Shown here: positions 9,946 to 26,633 of the stretch, piece by piece
Layout of the letters: every line of letters starts with the position of its first letter
Numbering within the stretch: the first letter of the stretch is position 1
From: Ruania alba
GTDB lineage: Bacteria; Actinomycetota; Actinomycetes; Actinomycetales; Beutenbergiaceae
NCBI RefSeq assembly: GCF_900105765.1
Contig: NZ_FNTX01000001.1
Span: forward strand, 310,001 to 374,000
Length of the DNA: 64,000 nt
Reading direction: 5' to 3'
Notes under the pieces: generated by a model
Told to the model about the DNA's origin: nothing
The model's database searches: none
The model's input: only the letters and a program-made list of their open reading frames with translations
Program-made: the position numbers and the translations under genes

Positions 9946-10335
9946 CTAGGAGGGGTCGTCCTCGATGTATGGCCGGTCGACGTCGGAGGTGATATGCATG
10001 GCCGCCTCCTCAGCGCCTGCACCGCCACCCGCTATGCCGACGTCCCTCGCATCGACATCGGCTCCTGCTTCAAGACGACCTGCCCGGTCCGGTTGCCGGG
10101 AGACGGACGGCGCGCTGGAATCGTCCGGCTCCTCCTGCGCGAGGCGCTCCTCGAGCGGCTCGCCCTCGATCTCTTCCCTGCTGGTCTCGCCCCACCGGTG
10201 GTTGTGCGGTCGATCCGGTGGCGAGTAGCCCTCGTCGAGGATGTCGTCGACGCCTCGATCGAGCAGCGTGTCCTCCTGAGGCAACTGGTTGGAGTCGGGT
10301 TCCGGACCCTGGGCCCCGCCGTCGATCGTGCTCAT
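9946..10335 (-). CDS. DUF5709-type acidic protein
   Basis: 129 residues, hydrophilic and rich in Asp/Glu, no signal peptide or membrane segment. The segment DTLLDRGVDDILDEGYSPPDRP followed by a conserved Trp-Gly (HRWGETSREEIEGE) is typical of DUF5709 proteins, which are common in actinobacteria and have no assigned role. The start is ATG 10335, preceded by CAGTCT and 6 bases, a near-match to the leaderless layout seen elsewhere in the window. It is convergent with truA and divergent from rplM. Confidence 0.75.
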   Translation of the reverse strand: MSTIDGGAQGPEPDSNQLPQEDTLLDRGVDDILDEGYSPPDRPHNHRWGETSREEIEGEPLEERLAQEEPDDSSAPSVSRQPDRAGRLEAGADVDARDVGIAGGGAGAEEAAMHITSDVDRPYIEDDPS

Positions 10336-10431
10336 CTGTCCAGACTGGCACGCGCGTGCTCCCTCCGCACGATGAGCAGGTGCGCCGGCTGGGGAGTGAC
10401 GCAGATCGCGTGGGGAGCAGGGCTCTACGCT

Positions 10432-10461
10432 TTGACCGCTGCGGTCGGCGCACAGTACTCT
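10432..10461 (+). promoter_or_regulatory. sigma-A-type promoter of rplM-rpsI
   Basis: TTGACC (10432-10437), an 18-base spacer and TACTCT (10456-10461). A second -10-like TATGCT lies at 10480-10485. The distance to the rplM GTG leaves a leader of about 170 bases, enough for ribosomal autoregulation, although no specific structure was identified. Confidence 0.7.
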
Positions 10462-10636
10462 TATGAGTCGTTGTGCGTCTATGCTCGCTGGTCGGTGCCT
10501 CCCACTCACCGCACCCGGTACTTCCGCAGACGCTCACCACCGTAGAAGTGACCAGAGGGGTCGATGACTCTCGCGCGCACACCGCGCAGACGAGGGACGG
10601 CCCCCGCAGACCAGCAGAGAAACGAAGGCTACGACC

Positions 10637-11080
10637 GTGCGTACGTACACCCCCAAGCCCGGCGACACCGAGCCCACCTGGTACGTCATCGACGCTACCG
10701 ACGTGGTGCTCGGGCGACTGGCGAGCCACGTTGCCACCTTGTTGCGTGGTAAGCACAAGCCCACCTTCGCGCCGCACGCGGACGGTGGCGACTTCGTCAT
10801 CGTCGTGAATGCGGACAAGGTCGCGCTGACCGGCGCGAAGCGGGAGCAGAAGATCGCCTACCGGCACTCCGGCTACCCGGGCGGCCTCAAGGCGACCAAC
10901 TACGTCGAGCTCCTCGAGAAGCACCCCGAGCGTGCCGTGGAGAAGGCGATCCGGGGAATGATCCCCAAGACGCGTCTGGGCCGGGCCCAGTTGCGCAAGC
11001 TCAAGGTCTACGCCGGTTCTGAGCACCCGCACGGTGCCCAGAAGCCCGAGGCCTTCGAGATCACCCAGGTCGCGCAGTAA
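10637..11080 (+). CDS. rplM: 50S ribosomal protein L13
   Basis: 147 residues, the normal length, with [28 protein letters not shown] at the N-terminus, HSGYPGGLK and the conserved [14 protein letters not shown]13 is an early assembly protein of the 50S subunit. Start GTG 10637 (V/M-R-T-Y-T-P). It forms an operon with rpsI 38 bases downstream. Confidence 0.98.
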   Translation: MRTYTPKPGDTEPTWYVIDATDVVLGRLASHVATLLRGKHKPTFAPHADGGDFVIVVNADKVALTGAKREQKIAYRHSGYPGGLKATNYVELLEKHPERAVEKAIRGMIPKTRLGRAQLRKLKVYAGSEHPHGAQKPEAFEITQVAQ

Positions 11081-11118
11081 CGCGGCGGACTGACGCGAAC
11101 ACTGAACTGAGGAGAACC

Positions 11119-11610
11119 GTGTCCGAGACCACTGCCGAGATCGATGAGCTCGAGGGCGACGCCCTGAGCACCTACACCTCCGAGAGCACCGCACCGGCCA
11201 CCGGTGGCGGTAGTTCCCTGACTGCCCCCGGACAGGCCCTGGGCCGCCGGAAGGAAGCCATTGCCCGCGCACGCCTCGTGCCCGGCACCGGCACCTGGAA
11301 GGTCAACGGGCGCACGTTGGAGGAGTACTTCCCCAACAAGCTCCACCAGCAGCTGGTGAACTCGCCGTTCACCCTGCTCGACCTCGAGGGTCGCTTCGAC
11401 GTCGTCGCACGGATCGATGGCGGGGGCGTCTCCGGCCAGGCCGGCGCGCTCCGTCTGGCGATCGCCCGAGCGCTGAACGAGATCGACACCGAGTCCAACC
11501 GTGCAGCGCTCAAGCGGGCGGGCTACCTGACCCGTGACGCGCGAGCGACCGAGCGCAAGAAGGCCGGTCTGAAGAAGGCCCGGAAGGCGCCGCAGTACTC
11601 CAAGCGCTGA
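11119..11610 (+). CDS. rpsI: 30S ribosomal protein S9
   Basis: 163 residues. The C-terminal ~125 are S9: [50 protein letters not shown] and the terminal [11 protein letters not shown], whose tail reaches the P-site tRNA. The ~38-residue acidic, Ser/Thr-rich N-terminal extension is common in actinobacteria. GGAGAACC precedes the GTG at 11119. A perfect palindromic terminator follows. Confidence 0.98.
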   Translation: MSETTAEIDELEGDALSTYTSESTAPATGGGSSLTAPGQALGRRKEAIARARLVPGTGTWKVNGRTLEEYFPNKLHQQLVNSPFTLLDLEGRFDVVARIDGGGVSGQAGALRLAIARALNEIDTESNRAALKRAGYLTRDARATERKKAGLKKARKAPQYSKR

Positions 11611-11621
11611 CGCGCTACCCA

Positions 11622-11659
11622 TCGGCCCCGAGCAACCACGCGTGGTTGCTCGGGGCCGA
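11622..11659 (+). terminator. terminator after rpsI
   Basis: A perfect 38-base palindrome with 19-bp arms meeting at 11640/11641 (centre ACCACGCGTGGT). It folds into a stem with a minimal loop and lies 12 bases after the rpsI stop, between rpsI and glmM. Confidence 0.88.
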
Positions 11660-11709
11660 ACGCGTATCACCTGTGCTGTGCAGGCGATGAGAAGAGAGAG
11701 GGGCCACTG

Positions 11710-13062
11710 GTGGCTCGACTATTCGGGACCGATGGTGTGCGAGGACTTGCCAATCGAGAGGTGACGGCGTCCCTTGCCCTGCGCCTGGGAACGGCGGCCG
11801 CCCATGTGGTGGCGGAGAAGGGGTTGTTCGATGGGCACCGGCCGCGGGCCATCGTGGGACGTGATCCGCGGGTGTCGGGCCAGTTCCTCTCGGCCGCTGT
11901 GATCGCGGGCCTGGCGAGCGCCGGCGTGGACACCGAGGATCTCGGTGTGATCCCCACCCCGGCCGTGGCGCATCTGACCGGCGCGGACGATGTCGACCTC
12001 GCCGTGATGATCTCGGCTTCGCACAACGCGATGCCCGACAACGGCATCAAGTTCTTCGCCCGTGGCGGCGTGAAGCTCGACGACGCGATCGAGGACGCGA
12101 TCGAAGCACAGCTCGACGCCGAGTGGGAGCTGCCGATCGGCGCCGATGTTGGACATGTCAGCATGAATCGCGGATCGGCCGGAGATGCCTACGTGGAGCA
12201 CCTCCTCGGCAGCATCGACTCTGACCTGTCCGGTCTCCGGATCGCCGTCGACTGTGCGAACGGCGCTGCCAGCGACGTGGGGCCGGCCGCGCTCCGTGCG
12301 GCGGGTGCTGACGTGGTGGTGATCAACGCTTCGCCGGACGGACGCAACATCAACGAAAAGTGTGGATCGACCCACCCGGAACAGCTGCAAGCCGTGACGG
12401 TCGCGTCCGAGGCCGACTTCGGTGTGGCCTTCGACGGCGATGCCGACCGATGTTTGGCAGTGGACCACACGGGGAACCTGATCGACGGTGACCAGATCAT
12501 GGGGATCCTCGCTGTGGCGATGAACGAGGCCGACGCACTCGCTGACAGCACGCTGGTGGTGACGGTGATGAGCAATCTCGGCCTGACGCTGGCGATGCGG
12601 GAGGCGGGGATCGAAGTCGTGCGCACCGGGGTAGGGGACCGGTACGTCTTGGAGAAGATGCGCCAGGGTGGCTACTCCCTCGGCGGGGAGCAGTCCGGAC
12701 ACATCATTCTCGCCAAGCATGCGACGACGGGGGATGGTGTGCTGACCGCGCTACACCTCGCCGCGCGGGCCGCTCAGACTGGGCGGACTCTGGCCTCGCT
12801 CGCCTCGGTGATGACGCGGCTGCCCCAGGTGCTGGTGAACGTACGAGGAGTCGACAAGGCGCGCGTCACGACTGACCCGACGGTCACGGCGGCCGTCGAG
12901 AGTGCTGAGGCGCGCCTGGGAGGAAGCGGTCGCGTCCTGCTGCGCCCGTCCGGCACCGAGCCGCTGGTTCGGGTGATGGTCGAGGCGGCCACCCAGGACC
13001 AGGCTGACCAGGAAGCTCGCCAGCTCAGTGACGTAGTGAGCAGGGAGCTCGCGCTGGACTGA
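11710..13062 (+). CDS. glmM: phosphoglucosamine mutase
   Basis: 450 residues with the full family layout: [11 protein letters not shown] at the N-terminus, the phosphoserine loop [13 protein letters not shown] (Ser104), the metal loop AFDGDADRC, the sugar loop GGEQSGH and the phosphate-binding [12 protein letters not shown]. It converts glucosamine-6-P to glucosamine-1-P, the step after GlmS, encoded 10 kb further on, toward UDP-GlcNAc for peptidoglycan. Start GTG 11710, with an AG-rich stretch (GAGAGAGGGG) upstream. It is monocistronic, with terminators on both sides. Confidence 0.97.
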   Translation: MARLFGTDGVRGLANREVTASLALRLGTAAAHVVAEKGLFDGHRPRAIVGRDPRVSGQFLSAAVIAGLASAGVDTEDLGVIPTPAVAHLTGADDVDLAVMISASHNAMPDNGIKFFARGGVKLDDAIEDAIEAQLDAEWELPIGADVGHVSMNRGSAGDAYVEHLLGSIDSDLSGLRIAVDCANGAASDVGPAALRAAGADVVVINASPDGRNINEKCGSTHPEQLQAVTVASEADFGVAFDGDADRCLAVDHTGNLIDGDQIMGILAVAMNEADALADSTLVVTVMSNLGLTLAMREAGIEVVRTGVGDRYVLEKMRQGGYSLGGEQSGHIILAKHATTGDGVLTALHLAARAAQTGRTLASLASVMTRLPQVLVNVRGVDKARVTTDPTVTAAVESAEARLGGSGRVLLRPSGTEPLVRVMVEAATQDQADQEARQLSDVVSRELALD

Positions 13063-13090
13063 TCCGTGGGGTGAGCCCGACATGAGATTC

Positions 13091-13132
13091 CGACGAATGC
13101 GCCCCCGCGTTGCTCCGGGGGCGCATTCGTCG
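13091..13132 (+). terminator. terminator after glmM
   Basis: A perfect 17-bp stem (13091-13107 with 13116-13132, arm core GACGAATGCGCCCCCG) around an 8-base loop, followed by TTCCC. It isolates glmM from the rRNA operon. Confidence 0.9.
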
Positions 13133-13522
13133 TTCCCGGGCGTTCCACGCCAGGGATAGCGGGGACCGAACGCGGCGCCTCTGCCGGCGAGACGACCATG
13201 TCGCCACCGTCTCGTGGCCGGGTGGTGGGGTCTCGTCTCGGCCGCCCATTGAGTCAACAGACGCGAGGCGCCTCCCCGGGCCCGTTCCGATGGTCGAGCT
13301 GCGCGTGCTCCGGATGTGGCGCCCGCCACGTCGACCGCGACTGTGTGCTGAACCACATCACGCGGCCGAACGTGGCGCCACTGGCCGATTACCCCCTTCC
13401 TGAAGCCGCCCGCTGGGCTCAGCATCGGGTACCGCGAAGCGCGCGATTGCAACGGAAACTCGTCGTCGTGGCCCTGCGCGACGTGCCGCGGAGGGCGCCA
13501 CGTCGAACTCGGCTCACAAGAT
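13133..13522. other. non-coding stretch upstream of the rRNA promoter
   Basis: About 390 bases between the glmM terminator and the rRNA promoter. Short frames exist on both strands but none has a plausible start with a ribosome-binding site or recognisable protein character. I see no repeat or RNA gene here. Confidence 0.6.
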
Positions 13523-13551
13523 TTGACCCACCCCCCAGGGATGCGTAATGT
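13523..13551 (+). promoter_or_regulatory. strong sigma-A promoter of the rRNA operon
   Basis: TTGACC (13523-13528), a spacer of exactly 17 bases, and TAATGT (13546-13551). It is the best promoter match in the region. A second -10, TAGAGT at 13693-13698, may be a downstream promoter but lacks a clear -35. Confidence 0.8.
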
Positions 13552-13925
13552 ATCCACTCGTTGCCCCAGTGAGGGAGGAGCGGACACCGACTCGGTGGCC
13601 GATCCCCACAGGGCAGACTCGGGTCGAGATTCTTCCTGCAGAAGTGTGAGAAGATGTAGACCGGCCAACTGGAGTCCGGACGTCAAGTCCGGTAGAGTAG
13701 GCCAGCCGAGGAACGGTAGCCCCGGAGAGGGCCCTGTGATAAGGGTGTTCGCGGTGCGCGTTCGTTGTTTGAGAACTCAACAGTGTGTTTGTAAGTGATT
13801 GATGCCAGTTTTTTATTGGTTGGGTGTGCGCTCCTGCCTCGTTGGGGGTGTGCGCCTGGCTGGGATTTTTTTCGTATGGTTGTTGGTGCTTCTGGCCTTT
13901 TGGGTTGGGGGTGCTGTTTCAGCTT
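13552..13925 (+). other. rRNA operon leader
   Basis: The transcribed leader before 16S. It contains TTTGAGAACTCAACAGTGTG at about 13768-13787, a sequence type that recurs before actinobacterial 16S and 23S genes and takes part in RNase III processing stems. A related element, TTGAGAACTGCACAGTGG, lies in the 16S-23S spacer at about 15749-15766. No protein gene is supported here. Confidence 0.65.
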
Positions 13926-18915
<4,990 letters not shown>

Positions 18916-19054
18916 CACAAGTCAAAGAATTATTGTGCGCGTCCACTGTGCGGTTCCCGAGATACCGGCACACCCCCGACCCCCAACACACGGGGGTCGC
19001 CCCGGGGTGACACCGCGGAACACACACCCACCGGTGTGTGAATATCTCCATAGA
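18916..19054 (+). other. 23S-5S spacer with right arm of the 23S processing stem
   Basis: CGCGTCCACTGTGC at 18938-18951 is the exact complement of 15758-15771 upstream of 23S. The rest of the spacer has local dyads, for example CACCCACCGGTGTG, and no gene. Confidence 0.8.
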
Positions 19055-19174
19055 GTTACGGCGGCCATAGCGAGGCGGGAAACGCCCGGTCCCATTCCGA
19101 ACCCGGAAGCTAAGCCCCTCAGCGCCGATGGTACTGCACCCGCGAGGGTGTGGGAGAGTAGGACACCGCCGGAC
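19055..19174 (+). rRNA. rrf: 5S ribosomal RNA
   Basis: About 120 bases starting GTTACGGCGGCCATAGCG, with the conserved GAACCCGGAAGCTAAGCC and GGGAGAGTAGGACACCGCC. The order 16S-23S-5S is standard. Ends are approximate. Confidence 0.95.
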
Positions 19175-19182
19175 ACCCATTC

Positions 19183-19240
19183 CAACAAGGGCCACCAGGC
19201 CGCCCCTCACACCAGGGGCGACGCCAGGTGGCCCTTGTTG
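19183..19240 (+). terminator. rRNA operon terminator
   Basis: CAACAAGGGCCACC (19183-19196) pairs with GGTGGCCCTTGTTG (19227-19240), and the intervening 30 bases contain an inner hairpin GCCCCT/AGGGGC. It lies directly after 5S. Confidence 0.88.
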
Positions 19241-19330
19241 CATTCCACCACCGGATGAGCGTTCGCAGTGGTGATGAGGGAGCGGCGATTCGTGGTGCCA
19301 GTGACCGGCATGATTGGTGTCGTGATGCTC

Positions 19331-19366
19331 GATGGCGGCGATGGCGGCGATGGCGGCCATGGCGGC
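19331..19366 (+). repeat. short 9-bp tandem repeat (GATGGCGGC)
   Basis: Four consecutive copies of GATGGCGGC, the fourth with C for the first G. A 17-codon frame starting ATG 19325 would read it as Asp-Gly-Gly repeats, but there is no support for translation. The ~270 bases between the rRNA terminator and dedA otherwise hold nothing recognisable. Confidence 0.6.
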
Positions 19367-19511
19367 GATGCGCGGTGACCGGACGTGAGATCGAACCACG
19401 GGTGGACGACAGCCGGTTCAGGAATCGGGGATGATTCAGGGAGTCCCCGGATGACGAGACGCCTGCGGCTGCGTAGCGTGGACCGTCCCGGTCCGAGAAC
19501 GAGGAGCGTTC

Positions 19512-20195
19512 GTGTTCGAAGCAATCCAGGAGCCAGTGCTGGCTATGGCGGCCTCGCCGTGGGTGCTGCTCGTGCTCTTCGCCGGGTGTGTGATCGACGG
19601 GTTCTTCCCGCCTGTTCCCAGTGAATCCCTGGTGATCGCGTTGACCAGTCTGGCGATCTCCCACGAGGCCCCGAACCTGTGGTGGATCGGCCTGGTCGCG
19701 GCGGCAGGTGCCTTTCTCGGTGACAACATCGCGTACGCGATCGGGACGAAGCTGCCGATCCATAGCTTCCGGATCTTCCGCTCACGGCGCGGTCAGAAGA
19801 CACTGGCCTGGGCTGAGCGCGCCCTGGCCAAACGTGGTGCGGTCTTCATCCTCGCGGCCAGGTACATCCCGATCGGACGCGTCGCCGTGAACATGACCGC
19901 GGGTGCCGTGGGGTATCCCTATCGGCGTTTCGTTGTGGTTGCGGCGATCGCGGCGGTGATGTGGTCGGGGTACTCGATCGGTCTGGGAGCGAGCGCCGGT
20001 GCCGCGTTGCATGCGAACCCTCTGCTCGGAGTTGGCGCGGGCGTCGTTCTCGGTGTGGTGATGGGGGTCTTGGTGGATGGTGTGGTGCGACTGGTGTTGC
20101 GCCGTCGGGGGATCGACCCGATCGAGCAGATGCACGAGGTGGTGCATCAGCGTGAGGAGTCAGAGGACCCTCAGGCGCTTGAGCCGCGTCACTGA
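19512..20195 (+). CDS. DedA-family membrane protein
   Basis: 227 residues with several membrane helices and the DedA/SNARE-associated core: the acidic pocket VIDGFFPPVPSESLVIALT, FLGDNIAYAIG, and the FILAARYIPIGRVAVNMTAGAVGYPYRRF motif with its essential Arg. DedA proteins are linked to undecaprenyl-phosphate or phospholipid flipping; the substrate here is unknown. The C-terminal ~30 residues are hydrophilic. GAGGAG precedes the GTG at 19512. It is convergent with the esterase remnant. Confidence 0.9.
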   Translation: MFEAIQEPVLAMAASPWVLLVLFAGCVIDGFFPPVPSESLVIALTSLAISHEAPNLWWIGLVAAAGAFLGDNIAYAIGTKLPIHSFRIFRSRRGQKTLAWAERALAKRGAVFILAARYIPIGRVAVNMTAGAVGYPYRRFVVVAAIAAVMWSGYSIGLGASAGAALHANPLLGVGAGVVLGVVMGVLVDGVVRLVLRRRGIDPIEQMHEVVHQREESEDPQALEPRH

Positions 20196-20206
20196 TCCGC
20201 AGCGGT

Positions 20207-21720
<1,514 letters not shown>

Positions 21721-22692
21721 TCAGATCTTCCGGAGCCCGAAGCGGCTCAACCGGTGGTCGGCGTCCTTGGTCAGCACCAGGGTGGCCCGTCCGCGGGTGG
21801 GGAGCACGTTCTCCACCAGGTTGGGTTCGTTGATCGACTCCCAGATCTGCATCGCGCGTTCCCGTGCGGCGTCGTCGTCGAGCCCGGCATAGCGGTGGAA
21901 ATAGGAGCGTTCGTCCGCGAACGCGGTCTGCCGCAGGTCGAGGAAGCGGTCCACGTACCACTGCTTCACGTGGTCGGTGGCGGCATCGATATAGATGGAG
22001 AAGTCGAAGAAGTCGCTGACGGCGAGGCTTGCCTCCCCGTCCGCCGTCACCCGTGCCGGGGCGAGCACGTTCAGACCCTCCACGATCAGTACCTCGGGCG
22101 AGCGCACCTCCACCGTGGCATCAGGCACGATGTCGTAGGTGAGGTGGGAGTACACCGGCGCCGTCACCCGTTCTGCTCCCGCCTTCACCTGGGTGAGGAA
22201 CTCCAGGAGCGCGCGCCTGTCGTAGGACTCCGGGAACCCCTTGCGCTCCATCAGGCCACGCCGCTGCAGCTCCGCGTTGGGATGCAGGAAGCCGTCCGTG
22301 GTCACCAGCTCCACCCGCGGAGTCTCCGGCCAGCGCCGCAGCAGTTCGCGCAGCACCCGGGCCGCCGTCGACTTGCCCACCGCCACCGATCCCGCGATGC
22401 CGATCACGAACGGCGTCCGGTGCGCCCGCTCGCCCAGGAAGGTCGAGGTCGTGGCACGCAGGCGCTGCGAGGCGGCCACGTACAGGGTGAGTAGACGAGA
22501 GAGCGGGCGGTAGGCGGTGTCCACCTCGGCGAGGTCGATCGGATCGCCCAACCCGCGCAGGCGCTCCACATCGTCCGCGGTCAGCGGGAGTGGGGTGGAC
22601 GCGGACAGCCGGCTCCAGGCCGCGCGGTCGAACTCCACGTACGGGCTCACGGTCGTTGAGCCGGTCGCCAGAGCAAGGTCAGATGTCGCCAC
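21721..22692 (-). CDS. coaA: pantothenate kinase, type I
   Basis: 323 residues: P-loop [56 protein letters not shown] and VEGLNVL match CoaA. It phosphorylates pantothenate, the first committed step of CoA synthesis. GTG 22692 gives the expected N-terminus ([14 protein letters not shown]). The gene is divergent from glmS; the -10 candidate TAGCGT on this strand (22744-22739) overlaps the glmS -10 on the other. Confidence 0.95.
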   Translation of the reverse strand: MATSDLALATGSTTVSPYVEFDRAAWSRLSASTPLPLTADDVERLRGLGDPIDLAEVDTAYRPLSRLLTLYVAASQRLRATTSTFLGERAHRTPFVIGIAGSVAVGKSTAARVLRELLRRWPETPRVELVTTDGFLHPNAELQRRGLMERKGFPESYDRRALLEFLTQVKAGAERVTAPVYSHLTYDIVPDATVEVRSPEVLIVEGLNVLAPARVTADGEASLAVSDFFDFSIYIDAATDHVKQWYVDRFLDLRQTAFADERSYFHRYAGLDDDAARERAMQIWESINEPNLVENVLPTRGRATLVLTKDADHRLSRFGLRKI

Positions 22693-22737
22693 ACGCCTAC
22701 TCTTCCACTCTCGGCCGCGATCTGCGTACTCGGCAGT

Positions 22738-22743
22738 TACGCT
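22738..22743 (+). promoter_or_regulatory. -10 box for a leaderless glmS mRNA
   Basis: TACGCT followed by 7 bases and the glmS ATG at 22751, with no ribosome-binding site. The complementary strand reads TAGCGT, usable as -10 for coaA, so the two genes may compete for polymerase. Confidence 0.55.
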
Positions 22744-22750
22744 AACCCGT

Positions 22751-24610
22751 ATGTGTGGAATCGTCGGATATGTCGGGGCCAAGGTGCCCAGCTCCCGTCC
22801 CCTCGACGTGGTCATGGAGGGGCTCGGTCGACTCGAGTACCGCGGCTACGACTCGGCCGGGGTGGCAGTCGCGACACCGGAAGGGCTCGCCTCGGCGAAG
22901 AAGGCGGGCAAGCTGACCAATCTGGTGGGCGAACTGGAGCAGCGGAACCTGCCCGAGGGTACGGCAGCGATCGGCCACACTCGCTGGGCGACCCACGGCG
23001 CCCCCACGGACGTCAACGCCCACCCGCACCTGGCGGGAGAGGGGCGGATCGCCGTCATCCATAACGGCATCATCGAGAACTTCCACGCGCTGAAGAACGA
23101 GCTCACCGCCGCCGGTGTCACCTTCGTGTCCGAGACCGACACCGAGGTGGTCGCCCACCTGCTCGCTCGCGCCTACGACGACATCGGCAACCTCACCGAG
23201 GCGATGCGCTCCACGGTGGGTCGCCTGGAGGGCGCCTTCACGCTGCTCGCCCTGCACGTCGACTCCCCGGGAACCGTCGTCGCGGCACGCCGCAACTCGC
23301 CGCTGGTGATCGGCCTCGGTGAGGGGGAGAACTTCCTCGGCAGCGACGTCTCCGCGTTCATCGCCTCCACCCGCGAAGCGATGGAGATGGGACAGGACCA
23401 GATCGTCACCATCACCGCCGACGACGTGGTGGTCACCGACGTCGACGGTGGTCGGGTGGAGCCGCGCCGATTCACCGTGGACTGGGACGCGGATGCCGCC
23501 GTCAAGGGCGGTTTCGCGACCTTCATGGAGAAGGAGATCCACGACCAGCCGCAGGCGGTGGCGGACACGCTGCTCGGCCGCGTCGACGCCGAGGGCCAGC
23601 TGATGCTGGACGAGATGCGTATCCCCGAGTCCGTGATGCGTTCGATCGACAAGATCGTGGTGATCGCGTGCGGGACCGCCTCCTACGTGGGGCACGTGGC
23701 CAAGTACGCGATCGAGCACTGGTGCCGGATCCCAGTGGAAGTGGAACTCGCCCACGAATTCAGATACCGCGACCCGGTGGTGAGCGAGAAGACGCTGGTG
23801 GTCGCGGTCTCCCAGTCCGGGGAGACGATGGACACCATCATGGCCATCCGGCATGCCCGCGAGCAGGGGGCGAAGGTCCTCGCGATCGTGAACACCCACG
23901 GGTCCACGATCGCCCGCGAGTCCGACGCGGTGCTGTACACCCACGCCGGCCCCGAGGTCGCGGTCGCCTCGACGAAGGCGTTCCTCGCCCAGATCACCGC
24001 CTGCTACCTGCTCGGGCTCTACCTCGCCCAGCTGCGTGGGAACAAGTTCCCCGACGAGATCCGCGAGACGCTCGAACAGTTGCGGCAGATGCCGGACAAG
24101 GTCAAGCGAGTGGTGGACGCCGAGGAGCAGGTGCAGACCATCGCGGCAGAGATGAAGGACGAGCGCACCGTCCTCTTCCTCGGCCGCCACGTGGGCTTCC
24201 CAGTCGCCCTGGAAGGTGCGCTCAAGCTCAAGGAGCTCGCATACATCCACGCCGAAGGGTTCGCCGCCGGTGAGCTCAAGCACGGCCCGATCGCCTTGAT
24301 CGAGCCGGGGCAGCCGGTGTTCGTGATCGTCCCTTCGCCGCGCGGCCGGGACGCACTGCACGCGAAGGTGATCTCCAACATTCAGGAGATTCGTGCCCGC
24401 GGTGCCCGCACCCTGGTGATCGCCGAGGACGGGGACACCGACGTGGAGCCGTTCGCCGACGTCGTCTTCCGGGTGCCGCGGACCCCGACCCTGCTGGCAC
24501 CGTTGGTGACCGTGGTACCCCTGCAGATCTTCGCCGCCGCGCTCGCCACCGCGAAGGGGCTCGACGTGGACCAGCCGCGCAACCTGGCCAAGTCCGTCAC
24601 CGTCGAGTAG
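22751..24610 (+). CDS. glmS: glutamine-fructose-6-phosphate aminotransferase
   Basis: 619 residues. Cys2 (MCGIVGYVG) is the nucleophile of the N-terminal glutaminase domain, with EYRGYDSAG and HTRWATHG. The C-terminal half has two SIS domains with [27 protein letters not shown] and terminal NLAKSVTVE. It makes glucosamine-6-P, the entry to UDP-GlcNAc, and feeds GlmM encoded upstream. The ATG at 22751 is fixed because the mature protein must start at Cys2. No glmS ribozyme is visible in the short upstream region. Confidence 0.98.
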   Translation: MCGIVGYVGAKVPSSRPLDVVMEGLGRLEYRGYDSAGVAVATPEGLASAKKAGKLTNLVGELEQRNLPEGTAAIGHTRWATHGAPTDVNAHPHLAGEGRIAVIHNGIIENFHALKNELTAAGVTFVSETDTEVVAHLLARAYDDIGNLTEAMRSTVGRLEGAFTLLALHVDSPGTVVAARRNSPLVIGLGEGENFLGSDVSAFIASTREAMEMGQDQIVTITADDVVVTDVDGGRVEPRRFTVDWDADAAVKGGFATFMEKEIHDQPQAVADTLLGRVDAEGQLMLDEMRIPESVMRSIDKIVVIACGTASYVGHVAKYAIEHWCRIPVEVELAHEFRYRDPVVSEKTLVVAVSQSGETMDTIMAIRHAREQGAKVLAIVNTHGSTIARESDAVLYTHAGPEVAVASTKAFLAQITACYLLGLYLAQLRGNKFPDEIRETLEQLRQMPDKVKRVVDAEEQVQTIAAEMKDERTVLFLGRHVGFPVALEGALKLKELAYIHAEGFAAGELKHGPIALIEPGQPVFVIVPSPRGRDALHAKVISNIQEIRARGARTLVIAEDGDTDVEPFADVVFRVPRTPTLLAPLVTVVPLQIFAAALATAKGLDVDQPRNLAKSVTVE

Positions 24611-24622
24611 CGATGTGATCGC

Positions 24623-24973
24623 GTGATTGTGGGCGTCGGGATCGACGTGGTGGACGTCGACCGGTTCACCAGCACCCTCGAGCGGGCTGCGGGTCTGCGC
24701 GAGCGGTTGTTCACCCCCGCCGAGCGGGAGCTGGCACCGGCGTCGCTCGCGGCCCGGTTCGCCGCGAAAGAGGCGATCGCGAAAGCACTCGGTGCTCCCG
24801 GCGGGATGAGCTGGCAGGACGCGACCGTGCACCGGGTGGTCGGCGGCGCACCCATCGTCGACCTGTCCGGCACGGTGCTCGCTGCCGCCGAGGCACGCGG
24901 CGTCCGCTCCTGGCACCTGTCCATCTCCCACGACGCCGGGATCGCCTCCGCGGTGGCCATCGCCGAGGGGTGA
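24623..24973 (+). CDS. acpS: holo-acyl-carrier-protein synthase
   Basis: 116 residues with the two AcpS signatures: [12 protein letters not shown] at the N-terminus and [14 protein letters not shown] in the middle, which supply the Mg-binding Asp and Glu. It attaches the 4'-phosphopantetheine of CoA to acyl carrier protein. GTG 24623 lies 12 bases after glmS, and nnr follows 4 bases downstream, so the three form an operon. Confidence 0.95.
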   Translation: MIVGVGIDVVDVDRFTSTLERAAGLRERLFTPAERELAPASLAARFAAKEAIAKALGAPGGMSWQDATVHRVVGGAPIVDLSGTVLAAAEARGVRSWHLSISHDAGIASAVAIAEG

Positions 24974-24977
24974 GCGC

Positions 24978-26582
24978 ATGATCCGCGGATACGGGGCAGA
25001 GGAGGTCCGCGCGGCCGAGGCGCCGGCGCTCGCGGCCGGTGTGCCGTTGATGCTTTGGGCCGCCCGCGGTGTGGCGGCGGCCGTGCGGCAGGTGCTCACC
25101 GAGCGGCGGGTGTCACGGAGATCGGCCAGGGTACTGGTGCTGGTCGGCGGCGGGAACAACGGGGGAGACGGGCTGCACGCCGCGGCACTGCTCGCCGAGC
25201 GCGGGATCACGGTGACCGTCGCACTCGCACGGGTCGAGGTACACGCCGAGGGGCTCGCCCACGCGCGGGCACGGGGCGTGCGGATCGTCGACGTTGCCGA
25301 GGGTCCCGACGGCGGCCCCTGGGTTGCCGAGGCCGAGCGCTCGCACGTGTGGGTGGACGCCTTGGCAGGCATCGGCGTGCATGGCGGACTGCGGGGGGTG
25401 AGCGCTGCCGTCGTGGAGCGTCTGGACCAGGTGCGCTGCGGGCAACGGGTGATCGCCGTGGACACCCCGAGCGGGGTGGGCGCCGACTCCGGTGCGGTGG
25501 CCGGCCCGGTGCTGCACGCCGACCGAACGGTGACGATGGGCGCGATGAAGGCGGGACTGCTGCTCCCGCCTGCAGCGGGGATGGCCGGATCCGTGCAGGT
25601 GCTCGACCTGGGTCTGGGGGCAGCGTTCGCAGCTCAGGCTGCGGCGGTGACCCGGCTGGAGGTCTGCGATGTGGCCCGGCTGTGGCCGGTGCCCGGCCAG
25701 GCCGATCACAAGTACAGCCGTGGGGTGCTCGGGGTGGTCGCGGGATCGGCGCGATACCCGGGGGCAGCGGTGCTCACCACTGGTGCGGCGTTGCGCACCG
25801 GGTGCGGCATGGTCCGCTACCTCGGGCAGGAGCCTGCGGTAGCCGACCGGGTGCTGGACCACTACCCGGAAGCGGTGACGGCGCCGGGCCGCGTGCAGGC
25901 GCTCGTGGTGGGCCCTGGCCTCGCCGGCGTGAGCGACCGGGGACGGGTGGTCGCGCAGATCGAGGCGGCCGATCAGGCAGCCGTCCGGGCCGGCGTGCCA
26001 CTGCCCGCCGTGGTGTGGGACGCCGGGGCGCTGGCAGCGCTGCCCACCGACCCCGAGGTGAACCGGCGCCGCCGCACCGTGCTCACGCCGCATGCCGGAG
26101 AGCTGGCCGAGCTGCTCCGGGCTCGTCGTCACCCGGTTGATCGCGCCGCGATCGAGTCCGACCCGGCCCGATGGGTGCGCACCGCTGCCGAGGTCACCGG
26201 TGCGACCGTGCTGCTCAAGGGGGCGGTGACCCTGGTGGCGGCCCCGGACGCATCCGACTCCCGTTCCGGCGGTGGAAGCCGCGTCCGGCCGTCCGGAACG
26301 GGATTTGATGGCGGGAACGGGATTCCTCCTGATGATCTCCCTCTGCTGAGCCAGGCCGACGGACCGCCGTGGTTGGCCACGGCCGGCTCCGGTGACGTGC
26401 TCGCCGGGATCCTCGGTGCTCTGCTGGCCACCAGTGACGCCCCGGCCCCGGAGCTGGCCGCCGCGGCCGCGCTGGTGCACGGACGTGCCGCCCAGGCGGC
26501 GAACCCGGGCGGGCCAGTGACGCCGTCGGACCTGGTGGCGGCACTGCCTGCCACCGTGGCGGACCTGCTCACCGCTCGCTGA
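24978..26582 (+). CDS. nnr: bifunctional NAD(P)HX epimerase/dehydratase
   Basis: 534 residues. The N-terminal epimerase domain (to ~215) has LVGGGNNGGDGLHAA and VDTPSGVGADSG. The C-terminal ADP-dependent dehydratase has HKYSRGVLGVVAGS, LTPHAGELAELL and the catalytic-loop TAGSGDVLAGILGALLA. It repairs hydrated NADH/NADPH. Between the last strand and the catalytic loop there is a ~40-residue Ser/Gly/Pro-rich insertion (around SDSRSGGGSRVRPSG), longer than in most homologues and probably a surface loop. It overlaps none of its neighbours; alr starts 51 bases on. Confidence 0.95.
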   Translation: MIRGYGAEEVRAAEAPALAAGVPLMLWAARGVAAAVRQVLTERRVSRRSARVLVLVGGGNNGGDGLHAAALLAERGITVTVALARVEVHAEGLAHARARGVRIVDVAEGPDGGPWVAEAERSHVWVDALAGIGVHGGLRGVSAAVVERLDQVRCGQRVIAVDTPSGVGADSGAVAGPVLHADRTVTMGAMKAGLLLPPAAGMAGSVQVLDLGLGAAFAAQAAAVTRLEVCDVARLWPVPGQADHKYSRGVLGVVAGSARYPGAAVLTTGAALRTGCGMVRYLGQEPAVADRVLDHYPEAVTAPGRVQALVVGPGLAGVSDRGRVVAQIEAADQAAVRAGVPLPAVVWDAGALAALPTDPEVNRRRRTVLTPHAGELAELLRARRHPVDRAAIESDPARWVRTAAEVTGATVLLKGAVTLVAAPDASDSRSGGGSRVRPSGTGFDGGNGIPPDDLPLLSQADGPPWLATAGSGDVLAGILGALLATSDAPAPELAAAAALVHGRAAQAANPGGPVTPSDLVAALPATVADLLTAR

Positions 26583-26633
26583 CACCACGCGTGGAGCCGT
26601 CACCGGTGGGGCGCTGGTGGCAGACTGGGACGT

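Noticed and set aside
19325-19378. 17-codon Gly/Asp-repeat peptide gene
   Set aside because: It is a simple 9-bp repeat with no ribosome-binding site. Listed only as a repeat.
22693-22750. glmS ribozyme or riboswitch
   Set aside because: The gap is only 58 bases, the message looks leaderless, and no ribozyme core is visible.
22742-25465. 907-codon open frame on the minus strand across glmS-acpS-nnr
   Set aside because: It is antisense to three conserved enzymes. Its length follows from GC-rich codon bias.
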